DNA from: Cyanoderma ruficeps
Lineage: Eukaryota > Chordata > Aves > Passeriformes > Timaliidae
Assembly: GCA_008694505.1 (NCBI GenBank)
Contig: VZDJ01007755.1
Location: 17,650,033 to 17,714,032, forward strand
DNA length: 64,000 nt
Direction of reading: 5' to 3'
The notes beneath the pieces were generated by a model. The model did no database searches. It was not told where the DNA came from and saw only the letters and a program-made list of their open reading frames with translations. This document shows, in pieces, positions 14,141-25,600 of the stretch. Both the position numbers and the translations under genes were made by a program. Numbering within the stretch: the stretch's first letter is position 1; every line of letters starts with the position of its first letter.

Positions 14141-17100
14141 CTTATTCTGTCTGCTGTTCCCAATTTTTGATAAATAGTTCCTAATATTTATTGTTCCCTT
14201 CCCTTTTGATGTTAGCAACAAGCCTATGAAGACGTTTTATTTGATAGATGAAAATAGTTATGTGCTCTGCAGCAAGCTGAGTCTTAAATCTGTTTTTTCT
14301 CTTGCATTTTCATTCAGTTGCAAATCAATGAGAATGGAAATTTCTACTATTTAAAATTTACAAATTATAGCATAGCACACTATTTCCTACGTTTGGAATT
14401 TTACACGTTTTACTCTTCATTGTATATTAAAAGCCTGTATTAATAAAGTTAACTTCTCATGAGCTGCTGGAGGGAGTAGAAAGGTGAAAGTTTTGGCAAC
14501 AGAGATAGGGGCACTTCATCAGTTATCAAGTGTGGGAAGCTTGTAATGGAATAAGCGCATGAATTGCGTATGTCTTGCTAAACCTGCCATTACTGACATT
14601 AGAGAAGTATGACATTAATTAATCATCAGTGGGTGCAAAAATTGGAATTTACCAATTGTTTATATTATGGTTTCAGGCATATTGAAACCCCTATTTTTTT
14701 ATTTTAATTTTTTCATTTTAATTTTTTTAGAAGGTGATAACCTTCTACAAGGAGAAAACTTGTTAAATTCCTCAGTTTTGCAAGAGTGAACAGCACCCTG
14801 CCTATGACAAAATATAAAAGTACATAGCAATTTCCTTGGGAAGATTTCATAACCTGAAGGAAATTCAGGAGAGAAGCAATTTTTCTTCTGGCAGGGAAAC
14901 ACATTTTAACTTTCTAATTCTCATACTTAAGAATCATGAGGAAAATCAAGACATAGATCAAATCAGTGGATTACAAAGAACTAAGAGAGGAGAGAAGATC
15001 TACATAAAAACCAGAAAATGAAATGCCCTTAATGACAAATATTTTCAGGAACGTCTTCTTTTCAAGTCGTAAATAGGAATTATCTAAACTATCCAAAATA
15101 AAGAAATCTGGATCCAACCACCATATCTTCCACAAACAGTATTTTCTGTATGTGTGTCTACATGTGTGTAGTTTTAATTTAATACTCACGATGCCTAATA
15201 ATATGTAATTTATTCTGAATCCTCATCTAATCAGTGTGTTCTGCATTAGGTCATCATCTATATGTGGTAAAACTTAGCAAACTTACCTAAATGGTTATTT
15301 ATACAAGCAAAGGAAAGCCAAAATGTTGCAGATGAACTCTAAATTCTCATTTTGGCTGTATTATATGTCAGGTAACAGTCTTGTTACAGAAGTAATTGAA
15401 ATCAGTATGACTGGAATAAAAGTACTTGGCACACTGTGTCTCCTTCATGGAACTGAAGAGTTTTTATTCTTCTGATTTTATAATAACATTTATATGAATG
15501 GTGTTGAAAAAGTCATGAGTCTCAATCCAATAAAGACAGGAATGATGCTGTAAACTCTGTGTTAGCAATGTAATATAAGCAACAATAGCTTTCAGTAAAG
15601 GGAGCAAAGGGAAGGTGTATTGACATCACTGCTCATCTTATTAACCATTATGTAGGGGGCAAAGTAATTTCAATATATATCAGAAACATAAGTACAGTCC
15701 TTGTCCTCAAGAGCTCACAATTCGACATCCTCACTCTGCTGGACTGCTACGGTTCTGTGCAGGATACTGTGATTTGGGAAAATCGTGGTTGCTTGTATCC
15801 TTTGAGGGAAGGGAAGAGGGGGCTGCAAAAACACGAGCCATAGAAACCTTCATTAGACAGGAAGGTGAAAGAAGAGTAGCAGCTTGAAGGGACAAAGTGA
15901 GAATGCCAGACAGGACTGGCAGTCACCTGTGTCATGAAATAACATGTTTGAGGAAAAGGGAAAGAAAACAGAGATGCAAAAATGATGCAGTGGAGGACAG
16001 AAGGGGAGATGGCAAGGCAGAGTTGAACATAAGAAACAGTGCACAAAAATACCCATCTCTGAGCAGACTATTGCACAGGGACACATACATATCCTTGCAT
16101 ATCTACATTTCTGGAGAAACTGATTTGATTGCTTCTTACTAAGTTGGCTTGTCTAATTAGAAATAATAGGCCAGATTGATTAGTCTTTCCAAAAACAAGG
16201 CAAAAACAAGGATCATTTTTCCTCATTAAAATCTTGTGTATTTGCTTCTGAGAAGCAGGAGACCTTCTGTGCTATCTTTTCAAGATATTTGTTAGTCTTG
16301 TACACTTTGCCATTCTATTAAAAATCTGTTCATCTTCAATAAAGTTTTAAAAAACTGCAAGTTATTTTTTATTTTCGGCCCCCAACTCATAATGACTGGA
16401 GCCAGGACTGAGAGGAGGGAGGGTTTTTTTTTGGACAGTCTAGGGCTCTTCCATTGGTACCCAGGATTTAGACAGCAAAATGATGTCCGCACAGCAGGAC
16501 AAGGTAGAAAATGGGAAAAGAAACACAATTCTAGGCTCAGGGGAGGTGGATGTTGGGGAGGAGGAGTTTCTAATTACCTGTTTTGAAGTATTTGGAAGGA
16601 TAACGTACACAAGACCTATGAATATGGGGATTTTGAGAAAGCCACAAAGAGCTAAAAATTGAAAGGTTTGCTAGGACTCTGAGCACTGTGACTTTGGGGC
16701 AAGGAAGACTTATGAGCTGAGCAGATGTGTCTGAGACCGAGAGTGACATGGTAGCTATCCCTCCACATGGTAGAAGTTGCTATGAAGCCATATTAATGTG
16801 CTCAAAAATTAGGAAGATGGGGGAAGACAGAGGCTGCCAGTCTTTGAGCAGCCTTGGATGAACAGCTTGGGTGGTTTCTGGATCCCAACTGGGCTTGGAA
16901 TAAAAGAGAATAAAATTGTAGCTGCAGGGACCAGAGGAGACTGAGTGGGAAGGACACAGCAATAAATAACCTGAGAGAAGCTGTGGTCAAAAAGGGAGTC
17001 ACAAATAGATTTTAGCTTGCTTCATTTTTTGATTTAAGCCTTTAACTGTCCAGTCTTGCTTATGTCACTTGAATCCTTTATTAGAATTCATGTTTGTGAT

Positions 17101-17470
17101 ACATGGTTTTTCTCTGAATTGGAATGATGCTGTAAGCAGAATTACCTCCCTAACTGCTATGTGAAGGAAATAGTCCCTTGGCATATGTATTAAGAGATTT
17201 AAATATTTTTTGCCTTTTTCTTTTTTTTAATCCATTTGATAATGGTCACTTCTATTTTGAGTGTACAGATACTTCAGAAACCTCGTGGTTATAAAACAAT
17301 GGGACCGAAGCCCTTGCTTAGATGGTTAGTATGTAAGATAGGTACAACCACAGCTACACCAGTTTGGCAATATTGACATCAAATTGTCCTTGTAGCTCTG
17401 TGCACATGCAGTAGGAAAATTAGTTTCTGATAAGGGTTTGCCTTTATATCAGATTTTTTTCTTTCTCCAG
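14141..17470. other. Unique DNA, no gene seen
   Basis: No exon or recognisable transposon. Around 15,690-15,725 a short string (TCCTCAAGAGCTCACAA) recalls a motif found in ancient vertebrate SINE or LINE relics, but it is too short to call. A strong acceptor-like sequence (polypyrimidine then CAG) ends at 17,470. Such sites are common by chance. Confidence 0.5.
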
Positions 17471-17714
17471 GAGTGAGCCAACTTAAGCAAGACTTTTTAA
17501 TCTTATAAAATATAGCAGGAATGATAAGCCCTCAAAATCTCCACTTCTAAAATCCCCAAATCCCACTGATAATCATGGATGTAAGACCTCTGTGGGTACT
17601 GGTCGTGTCTAACAGGTCTCTTTGAGGAGGCAGAGATCTCTCCCCAGAGTCCGGGTGTACGTCTCCTATACGTAGTTGATATCCGTACTGTAGTGAGAAG
17701 AAAATCCAGGCAAA

Positions 17715-18110
17715 CTTATAAAGAAGAGAAGAAAACCTAATAGTGCCTCTTAAGCACATACGTTGGTAAGTGTGCAGGTGAAGCCCAGCAGCTTTTCCCG
17801 GCCCAAGCCCTCTAGCGGTGCGAGCGAGCGGAGCCCGGCCCGGGAGCCGTCCCCAAGTCACCGGAGCAGCTGATGGAGCACGGCAGGAGCCTGGCAGGAG
17901 CCTGGCAGGAGCAGGCAAACAAGGTAAATAACTCCGTCCTTGATTGCAGGCTGCTTGCGGCTACAACTGTGGGGGGCAGAAAGGATTTCCAGAGCAACCT
18001 TCTCCTCCTGAGGTGGGAGTGTCCTCGTCTGGCGGCCAGGACACATCCTCCGCCCACTCTATCCAGGCTCAGCGTTTCCTCCCGAGCCAAGCCGGGGTGC
18101 AGCCCAGGGC
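17715..18110 (+). promoter_or_regulatory. Small CpG-rich patch, candidate transcript start
   Basis: The core at about 17,795-17,860 is dense in CG dinucleotides (strings such as GCGAGCGAGCGG), and CpGs stay above background to about 18,110. The surrounding DNA is AT-rich and CpG-poor. Upstream on the plus strand lies a TATA-like CTTATAAAG near 17,716. Two good donor-like sites follow: TTG|GTAAGT, with exon end at 17,765, and AAG|GTAAAT, with exon end at 17,923. This would suit the first exon of a transcript, probably a non-coding one, because open frames across it (up to 138 codons) show no known domain. It is inferred only. The patch is small for a housekeeping CpG island. Confidence 0.35.
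17882..17914. repeat. Three 11-bp tandem copies (GGCAGGAGCCT)
   Basis: Two exact copies and one near-exact copy of GGCAGGAGCCT lie head to tail inside the CpG-rich patch, immediately before the candidate donor at 17,923. They read in a 138-codon plus-strand frame but look like simple slippage. Confidence 0.85.
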
Positions 18111-18702
18111 TTTTCCCCTCCAAAGTGCCACACAGCTGTCAAGGGTGGAAGCTGCTGTTCCAGAGGTCTCTGGTCCTCACTGAGCCATGGCTTTCACAAG
18201 ACCTGCAGCCTCTAAGCGACACACATGGGATACTGGGGAGCCTCCTTGCCAAGCTGGGAAAGGAAAACGGAAAAAGATGGGGTTTATAACCTGAAGTGGG
18301 CCATTTGAGTTATCCCAACCCTCTACGATTTCATGAGGAATTATGTAGATTTTGGTAAATCATTCCAATCTTTTCCCACTGAATGTTTTTTCCCTTGTAA
18401 TTAGCAACCCTTGTAATTTTCTCCTAGTATTGCAACCATTTAAAGGCATAACTTTTTTGTCTAAATATATTAATTGAAAGAATGGTGCAAAAAATGTGAG
18501 AACATCTATTTACATAAACATGGGTGTCAACACTGTTCTGTGATGATCTGAAAACCCTGCTGCAAGTCAGAGAGTCTCGAGCAGACGGACAACCGTGTGA
18601 TTATAAGGATCAGACCCCACCACACAGATAGCAAGTTGCGAATAATAATAATAGAAAAAGTCTCACCTGTGCAAATTGCAGGCTAGTATGTTTAAAGAAA
18701 CA

Positions 18703-18737
18703 TTTCTGTTGTTTAAAATAATTTTAAACAACAGAAA
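18703..18737. repeat. Perfect 35-bp palindrome
   Basis: The left arm is TTTCTGTTGTTTAAAAT and the right arm its exact reverse complement, separated by one base. Seventeen uninterrupted pairs with a one-base centre is unusual for random DNA. It lies 45 bp before a (TTTG)8 tract. It may extrude as a cruciform or be the remnant of an inverted duplication. I see no sign of a transposon terminal structure around it. Confidence 0.95.
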
Positions 18738-18782
18738 AGATGGAAAATTTGGCATCAGGGAAAGATGCTAATGCATATAAAT

Positions 18783-18814
18783 TTTGTTTGTTTGTTTGTT
18801 TGTTTGTTTGTTTG
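18783..18814. repeat. (TTTG)8 microsatellite
   Basis: Eight uninterrupted copies of TTTG. An uninterrupted tract of this length is likely polymorphic between individuals. Confidence 0.97.
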
Positions 18815-21800
18815 TCCTGGCTGTAATTAATTTGTTCAGCTGTATTAAGTAAAGCTTCTGTGTGCTGGTGGAAAGCCTACCTGCATCCTATTTTAAAGGC
18901 ACAGATTCTGAGAAACAATGCTGAGAGCATTGAAATGTCCATCATAACAAATTGTCCTTGCCACAGCAGGCATAGGGACTGATGGCTCTCTTAGAGCAGG
19001 GAAAATCAGAAATAACTCCTTCTACAGTGGGGAGTGACAGTGGTGTCTAATCTGCGAGGGAGGAGAATGAGGACAAGTGAGTTCAGGTCCCAGTGGGGAC
19101 TGCAGTGGGCAGCATCCCTCTGGTGCCCCTACGGCCTGGCTCTCCGGGTGACATTGCTGCAAGCCTGGCTCTGCCCCGTGGTTCTGGCTGAGCCAGAGTA
19201 TCACAGAGAGCACACAAGGCTGAGGAGATTAAACCCCTGCAGGTATTCCAGGCGGGGTCTCCAACTGACAGGTCAAAGAGTCTCCCTGGCTGCAAAAAGC
19301 ACGGGGTGTTTTTCTAGATTTTCTTGTGGACATGACTGAGTTTAAATGGGCTCATCTGCACCTGATTCAAAAAGTGAGCAAAACAAAAGCCTTGGTATGA
19401 CATAGTAGAAAGAAGGCTGTAGTTTAATTAAAAAGTGTGCTGTGATACTCTCCATGAAAATGAACAGATCTATTTTTGAAACTGGGCTAAATGCATTGTT
19501 TTCTATAAATATTAAGCTTGGCTTATTTCTTCTGCTTTTGCACAAGTGTAAATCTCCTTTCAGTGTAACCAAACTTCAGGGGTTGTTTGGTTTTTATTGA
19601 GTTTAAAGTTATCTTTAATTTTAGCTGCCAAGATTATGGATTTGCCATACTTACATTTTGAATATTTTTAGCCTTTTTTCCCCTCATTTATTTAATGAAA
19701 ACTAATTAATACCCAATATCTATCTACACAGTCTCTGTCATTAAACCAGGAAAAAGTAATGTAAGATCCACCTAATGACAATTGTTATCATATGAAAACC
19801 AATGGAATGCAAAGAGGCAATTTCTAGAGGAGGAGGAAATCTATACATAAGTATACCCTATTAGCAGGAAAGTGCTGTGTTAGAAATCTGTTAGAAATTA
19901 AGTGATGTAATAAATAACACCACAGTCCTTTCAAAATTTTAAAACATAACTGGTTTTGTGTTTAACCAGTATCAACAAGATACATTTAAAACATGTTTTG
20001 TGTGACAAATATCCTTCTTCTTGGAGATACATATATATAAGTGTGTGTGTTATAGTTTTATCCCAGTTTCTCGCTTGAGGACATAAGACTAGTCTGGACA
20101 CTTTCCAAGTTTGCAAACTATAACTTTAAGATGAACTTAAGTGTAGCTATGCTGTGTTCAACTTTATGATCTGGTTAAACACTGCCTCATTACAGTGGTC
20201 GTGAGTGGTTCATGTCATTGAATTTCTCTCCTTCCTTGTCCTCCTATAAGACTGAGCAAAAAGAAACTGAATATACTGTTTCTGAATAAACTGAGGCAGA
20301 TAGTTTGAAAAGAGACAAACATTTCAATTTACAAGTGATTTTCAATCTTTAAGATCTCGTTTTTTAGTTGTTTTCATGGCTAGGAATTAATCTGACAGCA
20401 AGATTGAACTATTTGCCAAATAAAGAAGTTAAATAACATGATAGTGTAACTACTATCTGTTGTGTTGGGTCATCTCGTCCCAAAATGTCCCCAGGAAAAC
20501 AGCAGCATCACCCCAGAAGCATCACCCCATGAGTCAGAAGCATGAACTGCTATTGGGCAATGAAGAATGACTGAGGGAAAAATGGAAATACCTGAGCATC
20601 CTGATCTGTCACTGCCTTTCACTGTAGCTTTGAAAATTCCAGCTGACAGCAACAGATTCCCAGGAGGGGCTTTTTTGCCTCATGGCCTTTTTGGAATTGT
20701 AAATCCAAAATCCAGATGTAAAAAGTCTTTTCTTGGCTTGAAGGTACCACCCAGGGTCATTCACCCAAGAGGCACAGCCTTGGCCGCACTGCCCAGCTCA
20801 TCTGTCACAAGCTTCCTCCACACGTGCCCCACATAGCAAATTCTCTACTGGAAAGTATTCTTTTGTTAAACAGAGATGGAAGTCATGGTTCCCTTTGGAT
20901 GGGAGACTACCCTACTGTGCTCTGGTAGGATCCCTGTCTGCTATGTAAAGTTCCCTCATGGATCAGGATGCTCTGCCCACATTGGCGATACAATTATTCT
21001 GCTCGTTTGCCACACTGGATATTTAAAAATGGCAACAAGGTTTTGCCTCATGAATTAGTGGAGAAAACCAAACCACATGTTTTATAGCAGGGTGATTAGG
21101 GCAGGGTTTCAGGGTTGAAAGAGATTTGGACTCCAGTTCTCTTAGGTAAACAAAAATGCTGTATTTTTTTGCCTTTTCCTCAGCTACGGCCAGCCAGCAA
21201 GCATGCTGCTCCTTGGGTGCCCAGCTGCACTTGGCTGTCTAGGCTTACAGCCAAGTTCCAGCTCAGTTCAGTTTGTGGAACCTGCTCCAAGAGGGGCACC
21301 TTCCTCCATATGAGGAACATCCATGTGTGCACTGTGGATACCCTTCAGGCTGCTGTCGTCCAAGACATAATTTACTACATAGAAGCGAAAGGTAAAACAA
21401 GTGCACAAACCACTCAGGTTTGCCAGCTGTGTTGAAGCAAACAACTTTGCTTTGAGTGAGGACATATAATTAGGCAAATCAATACAGAAGTGCTATGTAA
21501 TTGTTTTCTTGGCATGTGCTGTTATTCACTGTCAAGTCATATAGGCACACTAAGAACAAAAGGAGTTAAATAAAAAAAAACAACCCTATGTTATTTCATT
21601 TTTTTTTATTGCATGGAGAGAAAATGAAATCTCGAGGAAGTGGGTGTCTTGAAAAAGGAGGAGGAATATAAAAATCTCTGTGTCTGCCTCTGAACTACAA
21701 AAATAATTTTTGAATTAGATTTATTCTCTGCCATTCAGGAGTAGAGATGGAGGAAAAGATTAGATTATTTAATTGTGCTTTAGTGTAGATATTTCAGAAG

Positions 21801-22563
21801 TCATGTGATGTGGTTTCAATAGACAGGAAGAAAAAAATCCAGAAAAAAGTCCCAATATTGATTCACTTTCACTCTTCACCAGGATATACCAGTGTTGTTC
21901 AAAGTGTGGTGATGCTCATTATATCAGGGAGAGTCTTTTCTGGAAATTTCTGAGACCTGAAGAACCCTAATGCATAAATTAGACTATGTGAAAGGGATCC
22001 TGTGATGCTAATCACTGTAAGTGTGGGAGATGTAGTTAGGAAAAGGAGTTGTGAAACACCTGATGACTGCTTTCAAGAGTACTATTATAGTTTGAAACCT
22101 GAAAAAGGTAATTAGCCTTATGAGAACACAAGCTAAGAAAAAGTTTCAGTACATTTAAAATTTATCCTTTTTTTTTTCCTCGTGTTGTCTCTTCATCAGT
22201 GAAATAGGCAATTTTAAACATGAGATTCCAAGTTGACCTGTTCAGAGAAGTCTCTGCACCCTCCATCCCAAAGAAACTAAAGTATAGGGAACAACCTCCT
22301 GCAAACAGTGTTTAGAAAACTTTCCTTAAGAGAGAAAAATTCTCAAACAAATTTCTGTAATTGTTGCAGCAAAGTGCTAGGGAGTAAAATGTCTTCTGTT
22401 TCTTTCTCTGAATCATTTAATGTTGAATATTGCTTTTACTTATGCTGGAAATTACAGTGTGATTCCATAACTATGAAATGGAAATGTTTATCTCAGTGGC
22501 CAATCTAAGTAGCTTGGTTTGAGACTAAGGGATTTCATGGGCAGGAGAAAAGAAGATTGTCCC
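18815..22563. other. Unique DNA, one GC-richer block, no gene
   Basis: About 19,030-19,300 is clearly richer in G and C than its surroundings and carries scattered CpGs. Its open frames (101 codons plus, 70 codons minus) show no recognisable domain. The rest is AT-rich unique sequence. A tract at 20,500-20,530 has two nearby AGCATCACCCCA copies. Confidence 0.5.
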
Positions 22564-22652
22564 CTCATCTCTGCCTCCCTCTCTCTCTCTCCCCTTCTTT
22601 CTTTCCTTCCCCTTCCTCCTCACACTTGTCCCTCCCTTTCTCTCCCTTCAAC
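22564..22652. repeat. Polypyrimidine tract with ambiguous base at its end
   Basis: Mostly C and T, including runs of CT, CTTT and CCTT units, broken by a short CACACTTG. An N follows at 22,653. Like the tract at 2,437, this is a strand-asymmetric low-complexity segment where sequencing evidently struggled. Confidence 0.85.
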
Positions 22653-22653
22653 N

Positions 22654-25600
22654 AAGACAAACCCAATTTCTTCAAAGCAAAGGGAAGAAGCAAAGGTCAG
22701 ACCTGTCAGCCTCCCCATCCCTCTCAGCTTACTTTGGAGTGTGGTTGCCACAGCTCACACTAAATGTGCTCGGTCCATCTCATCTTCCCAGTAGCTCCAA
22801 GCAGTTTTTATTTTTCTTCTGATGCTCTGCCAAATGTAACACAGGCTGATACGTGCCAGGCTTGGGCACAGTTTCCAAAGGATAGAAAAATACCTCTCTG
22901 GGGAAGAAAAGGACTATAAATAAGTGTTCCTGGGGATTTGATATCAAATGGCAATGTTCCATTTGTTATTTTTAAATCTGACTATTGAAGGACTTTGTGG
23001 AGGGATGGGGAATGGCAGGAGAAAATGAATAGCCTGTCAAATAGCCTGTCGAATAATCTGAGCTCTAAAGCAATGCGCTGCTTCGCCACCGATTTCATCA
23101 CTTGCTTTGGGTCCACACACTTCACGCAAACAGGAGAGGCATACTGGGAAACAGCCACCAGGAGAACACAGCATTTACTAATTTATGCTTTGATACTTCG
23201 TTTCAGCAGGAGTGAGGTAGCGTCATTGACTTTGGATGAGGCGGCTCTGTGCTAAAAGTTAAGCACATCTGTGGGACTGAGATTTTGTCAGAATATTAAT
23301 CCAGAAACACCCTTGAAACCTCAAACCACACTCCAGAACACATTATTTGTGAAAACCAACCTTCTACGACTTTTGAAAGCAAAAAATTTCAGAAAAAGAA
23401 AAAAAGTGAAATTAGCCTTTCTCATTTACAACTTGTTTTTTGTGTACAATCCTTATTACAGCAGATTCCAGCCTCGCAAAGAACTATATAATTAGCTTTT
23501 TTCCTCAATTAGGAGATTGTTAGTTTGCCAAAGAAAACATATTTTGAACGTATCTTTTATCACATGATCAAAGATCGCATGTATCTTTGCCTATAATGAG
23601 AAGCTCATGTGCTAATGTTCTGTAGTGGTCCAAAACTTACAACTGCAAAAACCTTTGATATAGCACTAATTGGTTTTAGCACCATAGATTAGGTGCTGAA
23701 ATCAGTAGGCAAGAAATTGTGAGTAGTAGGTGGAGAAGGGATAATTCTGATTCCCACCATATGCTTTGAGAAATTTAAATCATTACAGCATAAGTAAAAA
23801 AATAAGGCATAACTTGTTGCTTTTTTATTTTTAAGAGTCTCATAGACTAGCTGTATGATCCAAAAATATGCTTTGTTCTAAATCATTAAAAAATCTCCAT
23901 TTCACAGTTTTTATTCTTGTAGAAACAACATCCATCTCGCCTGCAATGTGCTGTGCATTCTAACACCTAATGTGTGGTGAAGAATGTAGTAACAGGGGAA
24001 ATATATCTTCATAACACATGAAAAGTGCCAAACCTTTAATTAATTTCAGACACTATGTCGCAAAATAGCAAACTCTAACTATAGACTTCATCTACACCAC
24101 ACAGAAACAGGAAAAGGAAGAAAGTGATATTGTACGTGCCCTCATGGTGGTGGTGCATGTTACATCTTTGAGAGCTTCTTGGTTATGAGGACTCATTATT
24201 TCATCAGTAATGAAAGTAATAGGTGGCATGGCCTGAGGATCACTGGCAAGCTGGGGAGAACTCTATTCTGGATTGAAAGCTACATGGCTGCTCTACACAG
24301 AGCATGCTGCAGAAGCAGACTGCAGCAGACATCATCTTTGGCTTTAAAATATGCTCAGATGTTCAGTGGTTGGGGTTTTCTTAATGAAAATTGAACGATT
24401 TGTATAATTCTACACAAGTACGTACACACTGTCTTCCAGTGGGCCTTATTACCCATTTATTACCAAAACTCAAATTTTCGTGTTCACAGCAAATGTATAG
24501 TAAATATTTTATCTCCATACATCTTAATTTAAAAAACAACCAGGCAAACAAACAAAACAGAAGTCCCAAAACATCCAAAACCAAACCCCACAAAAATGCA
24601 ACCCTAAAAGAAGTAAAAATTCAGAACATTTCTGCTCTGCACTGCCAAAGTGTCTTTACTGAAACGATCGATATTAGTTTGAACTTTTAGTATTTAACTT
24701 AACTTTGAAGTTAACCTCTCTTATTTTCAAGGCTGGGTTTTTTTAATGTGTGCACATGTGGAAGTTGAGACTCAGAGTTTCTAAACTTTGTTTAATATAA
24801 CTGGGTTTTTTAATGGCATGTTCAATTCAAGAACCAGTCATTGTTGGAAGCTCATCTACAGTAGATTAGGACTCCTACTGTTCATTCCAAGGATTTTCTC
24901 CCTGTGGAAATCAGAGGATGAAAGTGATTGCAAACGTCCATTAAACCAAGGTGTCAACCCCTTTGTATTGCTTAGTAAATTGCATTAATAAATATTAGTA
25001 ATATTAGTAAATATTGAAATAGTAAATGCTTGATGGTAAAGACGTAAAAAAATTGGTCCAGTATTTACAATTAACAATCCTATTTAAAGTGTCACTCAGG
25101 ACTTCCAGATTCATTCTTTATAATAAGAATTATTTTTAATGTAACTGCAAAGGAACCAAAAAGTTAACAAAATGCACTACATTGCTGTGTGTTTCCCTTG
25201 AAAATGAACCACAGGGTGTTCTCTTTTCATGGCAGGGTGAAAGCTGAAGGCAACACATATGGATCCTTTTGGCCTTGATTTAAATGCTCCCTACTGACTT
25301 TGATAATGTCCTGAAAGTGCTGTTTCTATACTTCGGTGTAGTTCACTAATTTAGTGTAAGACCCTCATACATTTTTCCCACACATTTTTACCCAAATGAT
25401 CATCTTACTTTTATCTCAGTCGCAGAGCACCATGTTCTCACATCAAACAAACAAATCTTCTTGGAACTAACTTTTCATCATCATTAGTCTCCTTAGACGT
25501 ACACATTTAAAAAGGATTGCCACCTTCTCCCTTCCCCCCACCCCCAAGTTCTTAAATACACACTTAACAGATAAAAATCTTGGTGACCTTGTGTGAGACA

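Noticed and set aside
15690..15725. Short string similar to ancient SINE/LINE relics
   Set aside because: Too short to distinguish from chance without a library search.
25530..25550. C-run as a G-quadruplex on the minus strand
   Set aside because: Only three runs of three or more Gs are close together. The canonical four-run pattern is not met.
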